A DNA stretch of 9,676 nucleotides from positions 1,801-11,476 of the forward strand of contig DPMX01000198.1 of NCBI GenBank assembly GCA_003540955.1, written 5' to 3'. The notes below the pieces were generated by a model. It ran no database searches. It was not told the origin of the DNA and saw only the letters and a list, made by a program, of their open reading frames with translations. This DNA is from Gammaproteobacteria bacterium. GTDB lineage: Bacteria; Pseudomonadota; Gammaproteobacteria; Ga0077536. Below, piece by piece: positions 1 through 6,548 of the stretch. Made by a program: the position numbers and the translations under genes. How positions within the stretch are numbered: position 1 is the first letter of the stretch; the number at the start of each line of letters is the position of its first letter.

Positions 1-75
1 TTTACCAGCCATACCCCGCTCGAGTTCTCCGCGGCGGCCCAAAGTGCAGTACATAAAAAGGTTGAAATCAATCAT
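1..75 (-). CDS. N-terminus of probable LLM-class (luciferase-like) flavin-dependent oxidoreductase, cut by window edge
   Basis: Reading the minus strand from ATG at 75-73 gives 25 codons that stay open to base 1, beginning MIDFNLFMYC and continuing with TLGRRGELERGMAGK. The pattern of a short beta strand followed by a Thr-x-Gly-Arg-Arg/Glu-Leu-Glu/Gly-Met-Ala-Gly stretch resembles, from memory, the N-terminus of luciferase-like monooxygenases, which use reduced FMN and oxygen to oxidise small organic substrates. A purine-rich ribosome binding site (AGAGAAGAGAA, 78-88) lies just upstream, the best such site in the window, which supports both the start and the strand. Only the first strand of the TIM barrel is visible, so substrate and subfamily cannot be judged. 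The sequence to the left of the window would settle it. Confidence 0.6.
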   Translation of the reverse strand, partial: MIDFNLFMYCTLGRRGELERGMAGK

Positions 76-309
76 AGTTCTCTTCTCTAGCTCATTTTTT
101 TCATTTTGCCAGTTTCCGGCCGAGTCTTAAGATAAGCAGCGTCTCATTTGTCAAATCATGCAAGATTGGTTGCTTGGCATTTGAGAGCTTGCCTCTATTA
201 TCTTCTTGGCTGACGCAACGCATTATTAGCAAACTATCGCGATCCATGCACAGAATTCGCTCACAAAAAGCATAGAAAATACTTCAAACAATTGGAATCC
301 GGCATGATA

Positions 310-972
310 TCAAGTCGTCTTGCGCGCGACTGTCGCAAACTGTTGAAATCTCATGTCCATGCCGGTAAACAACATCGGGATATTGTAGAGAATTGGTTTC
401 AGAGACCTAGTGCGACTAATCCCCACGTGCTCCTCCACTGTAAAACCCAAATTCTCATACATATTTCTAATGCTCCTCTTGGTAAACCATCGCAGATGCG
501 TTCGATCTAAAATTCCTTCGTCTTTGTATTCCCAGTCACCATGAAGCACTAAGTTTTTTAGCACTTTATGAAATCGCATGTTTGGTATGGAACTGATCAC
601 AATTCCTCCGGACTTGAGTTTCTCTTTAATTATAGCTAACACTGCATACGGATCGACCAAATGCTCCAGAACATCGTTGAAGTAAGCAACGTCGAAATAA
701 CCCTCCGGTAACATCTCAATATGATCTTCGCAGGGTCCGACAAATACGTTATCGATCACCATTTTGGCGATCTCCGCTTCCTTTGCTACAAGCTCAATAC
801 CCCATATCTCGGCGCCTGTTTTTTTCTTAATCGCCGAAGCGAATACGCCCCGACCACAACCGACCTCCAAAACATGCTTCGCGTTTGTAGGTAAAAACGC
901 AAGCATCTCATTTCGTTCGTGACCAAAGTACTGGTCTGACTTCTCTATGTAGTCCATGGAAATGCTATGCAC
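310..972 (-). CDS. Class I SAM-dependent methyltransferase
   Basis: This 220-residue protein is a Rossmann-fold methyltransferase of the UbiG/Methyltransf_23 type. Motif I, VLEVGCGRG, is at residues 34-42; an acidic end of strand 2 (GIE, 58-60) should hold the SAM ribose; motif post-I/IV is FDVAYFNDVLEHL at 93-105, with the NDVLEH signature usual in small-molecule methyltransferases; SGGIVISSIPN at 121-131 is strand 5. The C-terminal part (DRTHLRWFTKRSI, 156-168) is common in methyltransferases from surface-polysaccharide loci. The frame opens with GTG at 972; an ATG at 957 is an alternative losing five residues, and neither has a clear ribosome binding site. It lies 13 bp after the glycosyltransferase stop, so it is probably cotranscribed and translationally coupled. 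Methylation of a sugar or glycan terminus is inferred from context; the acceptor is not visible. Confidence 0.88.
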   Translation of the reverse strand: MHSISMDYIEKSDQYFGHERNEMLAFLPTNAKHVLEVGCGRGVFASAIKKKTGAEIWGIELVAKEAEIAKMVIDNVFVGPCEDHIEMLPEGYFDVAYFNDVLEHLVDPYAVLAIIKEKLKSGGIVISSIPNMRFHKVLKNLVLHGDWEYKDEGILDRTHLRWFTKRSIRNMYENLGFTVEEHVGISRTRSLKPILYNIPMLFTGMDMRFQQFATVARKTT

Positions 973-985
973 ATGAAATTACTAA

Positions 986-1873
986 TTATGGTTTCGCCGA
1001 GTATGTGAGGGAATTACCGCCCTTTAAAATGATAAAAAATGGGACCCAGTATTTCTTCGGTTTAAGGATGGCTTTGATCCCGTATTTGATCAATAACACG
1101 ATTTTAATTACCAGATAATGCCAGTATGCATAATTTTTTTGGATCACATATAAATATGAAATTATCAGTTCATTTTTTGTAATGATTTTTCCTGAGCTCT
1201 TACCTTGATAATGGATAAATGAAGCGCCTGGATAGAAGATGGTTTTATAGCCCTTTTGTTTTAAACGAAAGCAGATATCCATTTCTTCGTAAAACAGAAA
1301 TATTTTTGGATCGAACCCCCCCACTTCTGCAAATTTTTGCGCATCGAAGAACATGAAGGCGCCGGAAACCATATCAACCTCGAAGGGTTGATCGAGATTC
1401 TCTATCCCGTATTTCTTAGCATAAAATTTTTGTGAGGATTTACTACCCAAGAGATGGTGCCGTAGTCCAATAAACTGACGAGCGCTATATTCAAAACACT
1501 CACCTCCCTCGCCTCTTTGATTCAAACCAAGTACACCAATGTTCTCGTCAGTCTTAATGTATGCAAAAAGCTTAAGCAATGAATTTTCGTTTAGGAGTGA
1601 GTCGTTATTGATAAACGCTAAATAGTCGCCCGTAGAAAATTGATAACCTAATAACCCTCCGCCTCCAAAGCCAAGGTTTATTTTACTTTTTATTAATCTT
1701 ACATCCTTGGTTCCTATGAGCTCCTCAAGCATTTCAACATCGTCCGGTTCCGAACTATTATCCACAACAATAATTTCGAAAGCCAAGCCCACTGTGTGCT
1801 GGACGACTGAATCTATACATTCGCCTGTATATCGCGAGGAATTGAAATTTACGATAATTATCGAAACATCCAT
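986..1873 (-). CDS. Family 2 glycosyltransferase (rhamnosyltransferase-like)
   Basis: A 295-residue GT-A fold glycosyltransferase. Visible motifs in order: IIIVNFNS (5-12), IVVDNSS (35-41), NLGFGGG (66-72), the NND triplet at 89-91 that stands in for the metal-binding DxD, MVSGAFMFF (168-176), and GGFDPKIFLFYEEMDICFRL (185-204) with the ED-type catalytic base region EEMD at 196-199, followed by His221. This arrangement is that of WbbL-like enzymes that move rhamnose or a related deoxysugar from a dTDP-sugar to a lipid-linked glycan at the inner face of the cytoplasmic membrane. Residues 245-283 are hydrophobic and basic and may give peripheral membrane contact. It heads a unit with the methyltransferase. 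The gene is AT-rich: in 1081-1140 I count 16 G/C of 60, against 29 of 60 in 7921-7980 of the ABC gene. Donor and acceptor are not determinable. Confidence 0.92.
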   Translation of the reverse strand: MDVSIIIVNFNSSRYTGECIDSVVQHTVGLAFEIIVVDNSSEPDDVEMLEELIGTKDVRLIKSKINLGFGGGGLLGYQFSTGDYLAFINNDSLLNENSLLKLFAYIKTDENIGVLGLNQRGEGGECFEYSARQFIGLRHHLLGSKSSQKFYAKKYGIENLDQPFEVDMVSGAFMFFDAQKFAEVGGFDPKIFLFYEEMDICFRLKQKGYKTIFYPGASFIHYQGKSSGKIITKNELIISYLYVIQKNYAYWHYLVIKIVLLIKYGIKAILKPKKYWVPFFIILKGGNSLTYSAKP

Positions 1874-1902
1874 AGCAGGCTATTCAAAACTAATTTTTAG
1901 AA

Positions 1903-1932
1903 ATTATATTTCTCCGAGTTACTGCATGCCAT
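1903..1932 (-). promoter_or_regulatory. Candidate sigma-70 promoter for glycosyltransferase-methyltransferase unit
   Basis: On the minus strand a perfect TATAAT (1908-1903) is preceded, after an 18-bp spacer, by ATGGCA (1932-1927), four matches of six to TTGACA. It would start transcription near 1896 and leave a leader of about 23 nt before the glycosyltransferase ATG. A short dyad, AGAAAT-TAT-ATTTCT (1899-1913), covers the -10 box and could be an operator, although six-base arms in AT-rich DNA can arise by chance. Confidence 0.4.
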
Positions 1933-1956
1933 CACAGACTCTATATCAAGCAATAA

Positions 1957-1985
1957 CTGGCATCTTTATGGCGTATCATTATAAG
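1957..1985 (+). promoter_or_regulatory. Candidate sigma-70 promoter for SGNH hydrolase gene
   Basis: CTGGCA (1957-1962, four of six matches to the -35 consensus), a 17-bp spacer and TATAAG (1980-1985, five of six matches to the -10 consensus) point toward the SGNH gene. The predicted leader is about 65 nt. A second, weaker pair, TTGCCA (2017-2022) and GATACT (2041-2046), would give an almost leaderless transcript. Assigned by eye only. Confidence 0.3.
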
Positions 1986-2058
1986 GAATATCCATACACT
2001 AAGTTTGGAAAACTTTTTGCCATGAAGCAACATCTCTATTGATACTAAGAATCAACTG

Positions 2059-3210
2059 ATGAGCGCAAAAACGAAACTAATAGTCTTCTCGATGATCCCA
2101 GTGCTAGTAATTCTTGGCGCTGGTAGCTTGGGATTTATCCTTGGCCGTCAGTCGTTAATTATTCCGCTTGATAATGAAATCCGCACGGTTATGGGAGCCA
2201 CTACCCTTGGTAACTTGCTCAATGCTGATGAAAAAGAGGACCTGGCAGCAACATATCTTGGAGGTGATTCGTCTATCGCAAAGATGGATGAATTTTCCTG
2301 GGCAATTTTTAATGTCCCCACACCGTTTGTCGGTAACGGGCCAATGCCAGGTAAGCATGGGAATTCAACTATCAACACCATGCAGTTTAGGGCTACACGC
2401 GAGACCGAGATCCCAAAACCTGTGGGCACATTTCGCATCATCCTAACAGGAGGGTCTACAGCCTTTGGCTCCGGGGCACCGGGGCAGGACCGAACAATAG
2501 GCGGTTATCTGGAAAAATTACTTACTGAAGCGCCAAGACGTGATGCTATTGACCGATACGAAGTCGTGACCGCGGCCAACCCTGCTTGGGCAACTACTCA
2601 TGAGCGAATTTTGATAGAAAATAGATTGTCCGAAATTCAGCCCGACCTCGTCATCTCGTTCTCTGGTAATAACGATGTACATTGGGGCCAAATCGGGAGC
2701 AACATTCTTTGGTTTAGGACGTACGCGGACGAACATTACTTTCGTCTGATAAAAAAAACGTACGATTACGCTGGCTTCGGTGATCTTCCCGATGTAACAC
2801 GGACAAATTCCAAGCCGGTGCCCCCAGAGATAGTTGCACGCAGGTTACTAAAGAATGTCTCCTTGAGTTGGTTCGCGTTAAAACAGAAAGGTATCCCGCA
2901 TCTGTTTGTCCTACAACCAAGTCTAGCCGTCACAAAGAAAGCACTAACTTCAAGGGAGCAGGCTGTGTTGAAATCCCGTATCGAGCAAAATGGAGACCAC
3001 GTTAAGTACTTTCAATTGTGTTACGCCAAAATTTCTGCTGCACTTCACAGCTTTAATGGTGATGGTTATCGGTTTGTCAATATGGTCAGCATATTTGATC
3101 AACTTCAAGCTGACAATGAGATGTTTATTGACTCGTATCACTTTGGCGACAAGGGCAATCAGATCATCGCTCGTAAGATTTATACGGAGATCCAGAGCCT
3201 GTTGAAATAA
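2059..3210 (+). CDS. Membrane-anchored SGNH/GDSL-family hydrolase
   Basis: The 383-residue protein starts with a lysine-containing n-region and one hydrophobic helix (about residues 7-28), an uncleaved anchor or signal peptide, so the catalytic domain should face the periplasm. From about residue 125 it has the SGNH blocks: ILTGGSTAFG (128-137) with nucleophile Ser133, the NPAW segment (174-177) at block II, SGNND (202-206) supplying the oxyanion Asn, and FIDSYHFGDKG (356-366) with Asp358 and His361 of the triad. Such enzymes cut or transfer O-acyl esters on polysaccharides or lipids. Residues 30-120 form an N-terminal region often seen before this domain in exopolysaccharide-linked members. 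ATG 2059 is the first Met after an in-frame stop at 2023; the ribosome binding site is poor. Divergence from the glycosyltransferase-methyltransferase pair suggests glycan O-acyl modification, which is inference. Confidence 0.82.
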   Translation: MSAKTKLIVFSMIPVLVILGAGSLGFILGRQSLIIPLDNEIRTVMGATTLGNLLNADEKEDLAATYLGGDSSIAKMDEFSWAIFNVPTPFVGNGPMPGKHGNSTINTMQFRATRETEIPKPVGTFRIILTGGSTAFGSGAPGQDRTIGGYLEKLLTEAPRRDAIDRYEVVTAANPAWATTHERILIENRLSEIQPDLVISFSGNNDVHWGQIGSNILWFRTYADEHYFRLIKKTYDYAGFGDLPDVTRTNSKPVPPEIVARRLLKNVSLSWFALKQKGIPHLFVLQPSLAVTKKALTSREQAVLKSRIEQNGDHVKYFQLCYAKISAALHSFNGDGYRFVNMVSIFDQLQADNEMFIDSYHFGDKGNQIIARKIYTEIQSLLK

Positions 3211-3343
3211 TACGAGTGGCCGCAATTTGGCGAGTATGCGTGGATAAAGCAGCCTTCTCTATAGGTTATGAAGGACCGTTTGATAGTACGTAAACATATT
3301 ACGGTTACGGATGTCGACCACGATCAGTAGGAGAAGCGACTGG

Positions 3344-4192
3344 CTAGCGATTAATTTTCTCCTGGTCAATTTCCGAGCTTTCAGCCAGACGCCGCCAAGG
3401 CTGCATCAACATGCGATCGAGCCTGAGGTCGCGCAAGGTACGAAATCTTTCAACGCCTATGATCATGCCCTCGTGTCCAGCAGAAGGGTGAGTACGATAG
3501 GTTCCTAACAAGCGATCCCACCAGGCTAAATTGAATCCATAGTTACTATTAATTTCGTCTACCATAATCGAATGATGCACGCGGTGCATGTCAGGAGTCA
3601 CAAAGAACCAACGTAGTACATAGTCAACCGGCCGGGCTATCTTAATATTACCGTGGTTAAATATCGAACTGGTACTTAATAACACCTCAAAGATAAATAC
3701 CGCAATTACCGCGGGGCCTAAAATCGTGACGAGACCAAATTTAATCCCCAGTGAAAGCATCATTTCGATTGGATGGAAACGGAATCCGGTGGTAACGTCG
3801 AAATTTAGATCGGTATGATGCATCCGATGCACCCGCCAAAGTGCGGGCACTATGTGAAAAAAGATGTGCTGTAGATAAATGGCAAAATCAAGAATCAATA
3901 CCGCTATGATGATCTCCATCCAGTTAGGCCAAAAAACCTGATTCAATAAACCCCAATCTTGTAGACTCACGACCTCGGCGTAGCCAACCACGGCCGCTGG
4001 TAAAAACACCCGAGCCAGCACAGCATTTAGCGCGGCAACGGCTATATTATTCGACCAGCGAATCCATCTAGAAACAGTGAGTGGTCGCCGAGGTAGCAGA
4101 ATCTCCCACGCGGCGATTGCAACGAAAACCCATAGAAAACACCCGAGTCGAAGCAGCGGCTCATTGCGGATTATAATCTCAGTAATGTCCAT
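3344..4192 (-). CDS. Sterol desaturase / fatty acid hydroxylase superfamily membrane diiron oxygenase
   Basis: A 282-residue integral membrane protein with the full histidine set of the superfamily: HIFFH (109-113), HRMHH (122-126), an FHPIE His140, NHGN His180 and HRVHH (203-207). These residues bind two irons that activate oxygen to hydroxylate or desaturate an alkyl or isoprenoid chain. Hydrophobic segments lie near residues 12-33, 49-72, 91-112 and 145-175. The tail SNYGFNLAWWDRLLGTY (216-232) is a conserved hallmark of bacterial members. ATG 4192 gives the usual length; GGATAA about nine bases upstream is a fair ribosome binding site. It is transcribed away from the Rieske oxygenase across a 231-bp region with a strong palindrome, so the two may be coregulated. 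Substrate is open: sterol, hopanoid, carotenoid, fatty acid or ether lipid are all known in the family. The gene converges with the SGNH gene. Confidence 0.9.
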   Translation of the reverse strand: MDITEIIIRNEPLLRLGCFLWVFVAIAAWEILLPRRPLTVSRWIRWSNNIAVAALNAVLARVFLPAAVVGYAEVVSLQDWGLLNQVFWPNWMEIIIAVLILDFAIYLQHIFFHIVPALWRVHRMHHTDLNFDVTTGFRFHPIEMMLSLGIKFGLVTILGPAVIAVFIFEVLLSTSSIFNHGNIKIARPVDYVLRWFFVTPDMHRVHHSIMVDEINSNYGFNLAWWDRLLGTYRTHPSAGHEGMIIGVERFRTLRDLRLDRMLMQPWRRLAESSEIDQEKINR

Positions 4193-4283
4193 ATGTGTTA
4201 TCCAACTAAAGTCCTAATTGTGCGCGAATTTACCTAAAACTTTCATTTTCTACGGGTTCCGCTAGCCGAATCCCAGTCTAAAC

Positions 4284-4303
4284 ATTTTAATAAGTATTAA
4301 AAT
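4284..4303. promoter_or_regulatory. Perfect 9+2+9 bp palindrome, candidate operator between the two oxygenase genes
   Basis: ATTTTAATA (4284-4292), a 2-bp centre AG and TATTAAAAT (4295-4303) form a perfect inverted repeat. Size and symmetry fit a site for a dimeric repressor of the TetR, MarR or GntR type. It sits between the divergent oxygenase genes, and its last base is the first base of a candidate -35 box (TTGAAC) for the Rieske gene, so a bound protein would block RNA polymerase. Its left arm also reads TAAAAT on the minus strand, a possible -10 for the diiron gene, but no matching -35 was seen. No regulator gene is in the window. Confidence 0.5.
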
Positions 4304-4332
4304 TGAACTAGGCTACTCTAACGCTTTATAAA
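4303..4332 (+). promoter_or_regulatory. Candidate sigma-70 promoter for the Rieske oxygenase gene
   Basis: TTGAAC (4303-4308) and TATAAA (4327-4332) are separated by 18 bp, and each hexamer matches consensus at four or five positions. Transcription would begin near 4339, giving a leader of roughly 85 nt. The -35 directly abuts the palindrome at 4284-4303, and the spacer holds repeat elements described separately. Confidence 0.42.
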
Positions 4333-4357
4333 TAAGAATCAGTAGGCTACAAGCGTT
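4309..4357. repeat. Nested direct and inverted repeats around the candidate Rieske promoter
   Basis: TAGGCTAC occurs twice (4309-4316 and 4343-4350). Each copy is followed by one half of an inverted pair: AACGCTT at 4320-4326 after a 3-bp gap, and AAGCGTT at 4351-4357 immediately. The two composite units flank the candidate -10 box at 4327-4332. They could be paired operator half-sites, or the AACGCTT/AAGCGTT arms could form a 7-bp stem with a 24-nt loop. Function is unknown. Confidence 0.4.
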
Positions 4358-4423
4358 GCAAGAACTTTTCTTAACTAGAACGCCGTATCCCAAGCGCCTG
4401 CGTACAATATTCCGTGAGATATA

Positions 4424-5617
4424 ATGTTTTGTACATATTTATCTCGAGGTTACGCCGCAGTGTTACACAGTGAACAAGTTGCCTTAGGCAACCGACTACT
4501 GAAATATATAGAGACAAAAACGACGGCGCTTGGTAATGCGATTTACGCCCAACCAATTTCAGAATACGTTTGCGAACACATTGCAGAGATCGAGCAGCAA
4601 GTATTTTTTCGAAATCAACTACTATGCCTTGGCTTAAGTGCCCGCCTACCGAGGCCTGGAAGTTTCGTAACGGACTCCCTGTCCGGTATACCGATCTTAC
4701 TCACACGGGATGCAAAAAATAAAGTCCACGGCTTTCTCAATGTCTGCCGGCACCGTGGGGCCCAAATAGCTAGGGATTGTGGCACCGTTAAGTCATTTGT
4801 CTGCCCTTACCATGCGTGGAGGTACGACCTACTAGGTAAATTGATTAGTCGACCACAAGATACTGCATTTGGCGAAATGCCGAGAGAAAATCACGGCCTA
4901 ACACCACTTACGGTAGTTGAGCGTGATGGGATGCTGTGGGTGTGTCCATCGCCCGGACAATCCACCGATATCAACAAAAAGCTTGGTGGTATCTCGAATG
5001 AATTGGCCTCCTATAATCTCGCTTCCTTTCATCACTTCGATAGTTGCACGATGCGACGCCGCATGAATTGGAAATTGATCGTTGATACTTTTCTGGAGTC
5101 TTACCACTTCGGCGTTTTGCATAAAGATACGATCTGGCCGATTTTCTATGACAATATCTCTACTTTCGACGCGTGGGGGTCAAATTTTCGACTAGTAAGC
5201 GCACGACGTACAATTGATGGTTTAAAATCGATTAATGAGAGCGAATGGAACGTTCTGGAGCATATCGTGGGTATTTACGTATTGTTTCCAAATACAGTCC
5301 TAGTTTGGCAACTTGACCACGTCGAGCTTTGGCATATTTACCCTTACACCGATGATCCAAATCTCTCAATAGTCCGGTTAGATCTTTATACGCCTCAGCC
5401 AGCTGTAGCTGAGAAAATGAAAAAACACTGGAAGAAAAACCTGGACCTCGTTGTAAAAGTTGTGGAGGAAGAGGACTTTCCTGTCGGTGAAAGTATCCAA
5501 ATGGGGTTTCATTCACGAGCGCAAAATCATATCACATTTGGGACTAATGAGCCTGCATTAACGCATTTCCATCGCTCTATCACACACGCAATCCAGACCG
5601 CTCAAAAGCCCACTTAG
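4424..5617 (+). CDS. Rieske non-haem iron oxygenase, alpha subunit (aromatic-ring-hydroxylating / CntA-GbcA-like)
   Basis: This 397-residue oxygenase has a Rieske [2Fe-2S] site, CRHRG (108-112) and CPYHAW (127-132), i.e. Cys108/His110 and Cys127/His130. The C-terminal catalytic domain has NWKLIVDTFLESYHFGVLH (215-233), where His228 and His233 bind the mononuclear iron, with Asp351 in EEEDF as likely third ligand. Glu225 occupies the position of the usual bridging Asp between Rieske and iron sites, as known for carnitine monooxygenase CntA. Such enzymes use NAD(P)H-derived electrons and oxygen to hydroxylate, dihydroxylate or demethylate substrates; a separate reductase is needed and none is visible here. 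ATG 4424 is the first start after an in-frame stop at 4415, with GTGAG (4414-4418) as a modest ribosome binding site. About 40 N-terminal residues precede the recognisable domain. Substrate cannot be assigned. Confidence 0.92.
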   Translation: MFCTYLSRGYAAVLHSEQVALGNRLLKYIETKTTALGNAIYAQPISEYVCEHIAEIEQQVFFRNQLLCLGLSARLPRPGSFVTDSLSGIPILLTRDAKNKVHGFLNVCRHRGAQIARDCGTVKSFVCPYHAWRYDLLGKLISRPQDTAFGEMPRENHGLTPLTVVERDGMLWVCPSPGQSTDINKKLGGISNELASYNLASFHHFDSCTMRRRMNWKLIVDTFLESYHFGVLHKDTIWPIFYDNISTFDAWGSNFRLVSARRTIDGLKSINESEWNVLEHIVGIYVLFPNTVLVWQLDHVELWHIYPYTDDPNLSIVRLDLYTPQPAVAEKMKKHWKKNLDLVVKVVEEEDFPVGESIQMGFHSRAQNHITFGTNEPALTHFHRSITHAIQTAQKPT

Positions 5618-5642
5618 GGAAGATTTCACTAAACTACACAAA

Positions 5643-5669
5643 CCTAGAAGCAGAGGTCGCTTCACTAGG
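5643..5669 (-). terminator. Hairpin between convergent Rieske and Sir2 genes, possible terminator
   Basis: CCTAGAAGC (5643-5651) pairs with GCTTCACTAGG (5659-5669) as nine base pairs with a 2-nt bulge and a 7-nt loop. It lies in the 60-bp gap between stop codons. On the minus strand it is followed by TTTGTGTAGTTTAG, a weak T-rich run, so it could end Sir2 transcripts; no T-run follows on the plus strand. Confidence 0.33.
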
Positions 5670-5677
5670 TGCCGAGG

Positions 5678-6427
5678 CTAATCAACGTTGGTCGCATCAC
5701 CAAGTACCTGGCCAATCTCTCGGTGTAAAGCGAGATCCGCGATCCCATCTTGATCGGTCTCTTCGTGGTTCACGATTACCAACAGTGCACCGTTACTTTT
5801 CGCAATCTTAGGGAACGCAGCCGCAGGAAACACTACTAGTGACGATCCAAGTACAATAAATAAATCACACTCTAAGGAAGACTCCTCGGATCGACGCATC
5901 GCTTCTTCTGGCATCGATTGTCCGAATGAAATAGTAGCCGCTTTCACAATTCCATTGCATCGTCGGCATACTGGCAAAGTATTATCTCGATCAAATGCTT
6001 CAAAAATAGGCCCAAGTTCGTGACGAAGACCACATTCGAGGCAGGTTGCATAAGTGCCATTCCCGTGAAGCTCTATGATATTTTTCTCAAGAATACCAGA
6101 AACTTGGTGGAGCCCATCAATGTTCTGTGTTATCACGTTTTGACATTTTCCCGATTTCACCAGTTCCGCGACTGCTCTATGGCCTCTATTGGGCAAAGCA
6201 TTTCTCATATCTTCATCTATAACGATCTTGCGCCTCCACGCTTCTTTGCGCATTTCCGATGAGGCTACAAAATCTTGGTACTGGATCGGTTTTAGCTTCG
6301 ACCACAAGCCGTTCGGGCTGCGGAAGTCTGGGATCCCAGATTTCGTGCTGATACCCGCCCCAGTGAAAATCGTGATTCGCCTTGATGATTGAATTAAATA
6401 GTGTAGCTTTGCAGTGTACGGATCCAT
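5678..6427 (-). CDS. Sir2-family NAD-dependent protein deacylase
   Basis: From ATG 6427 this is a 249-residue sirtuin, the normal bacterial length. Motifs in that numbering: TGAGISTKSGIPDFR (22-36) for NAD binding, TQNID (100-104), catalytic His121 in HGN, a complete zinc ribbon CLEC (129-132) and CRRC (154-157), GSS (194-196) and VN (219-220). It removes acyl groups from lysine using NAD, giving nicotinamide and O-acyl-ADP-ribose, in the cytoplasm. The frame stays open upstream to 6868, but that extension has no sirtuin features, lies antisense to the first 210 bp of the ABC gene and would add 147 unlikely residues, so ATG 6427 is preferred. An AGGA lies 14 nt upstream, rather far for a ribosome binding site. 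The Tyr/Arg pair of CobB-type desuccinylases is not obvious after GIPDFRSPNGLW, so deacetylation is more likely. Targets are unknown. Confidence 0.92.
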   Translation of the reverse strand: MDPYTAKLHYLIQSSRRITIFTGAGISTKSGIPDFRSPNGLWSKLKPIQYQDFVASSEMRKEAWRRKIVIDEDMRNALPNRGHRAVAELVKSGKCQNVITQNIDGLHQVSGILEKNIIELHGNGTYATCLECGLRHELGPIFEAFDRDNTLPVCRRCNGIVKAATISFGQSMPEEAMRRSEESSLECDLFIVLGSSLVVFPAAAFPKIAKSNGALLVIVNHEETDQDGIADLALHREIGQVLGDATNVD

Positions 6428-6548
6428 TTCAAGATTATAATTCCTAAAACTGGATACAACATGCTTGATCGAAAAAATGTCGTCCGCCAAGGATATACGA
6501 TACTCACTGAACTGAGAGAAGCCGCAAGCTTTATGCAATAGCGCTATG

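Noticed and set aside
101..125. Small hairpin GCCAG-TTT-CCGGC next to T-rich DNA
   Set aside because: The stem is five pairs including one G-T, and the T-run lies on the wrong side for a terminator in either direction.
126..154. Perfect minus-strand TTGACA (154-149) upstream of the left-edge gene
   Set aside because: At 17 bp the partner is CTTAAG, which lacks the key second A and final T of a -10 box; other spacings are no better. Not called as a promoter.
292..510. 72-codon plus-strand frame over the methyltransferase 3' end
   Set aside because: Antisense to a clearly recognised gene, with no domain features of its own.
1707..2042. 111-codon plus-strand frame across the glycosyltransferase start and promoter region
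   Set aside because: Most of it is antisense to the glycosyltransferase and the rest is AT-rich intergenic DNA; the composition is serine/threonine-rich without motifs.
3253..3274. CCTTC/GAAGG inverted repeat after the SGNH gene as a terminator
   Set aside because: Five-base stem with an interrupted loop region and no T-run after it (ACCGTTTGAT). Too weak to call.
3311..3508. 65-codon plus-strand frame at the diiron gene 3' end
   Set aside because: Antisense shadow of the sterol desaturase-family gene.
5678..6427. Sir2 as an anti-phage NADase (defence system component)
   Set aside because: The protein has the compact length, zinc ribbon and catalytic His of ordinary deacylases, and no partner such as a nuclease, Argonaute or HerA is nearby.
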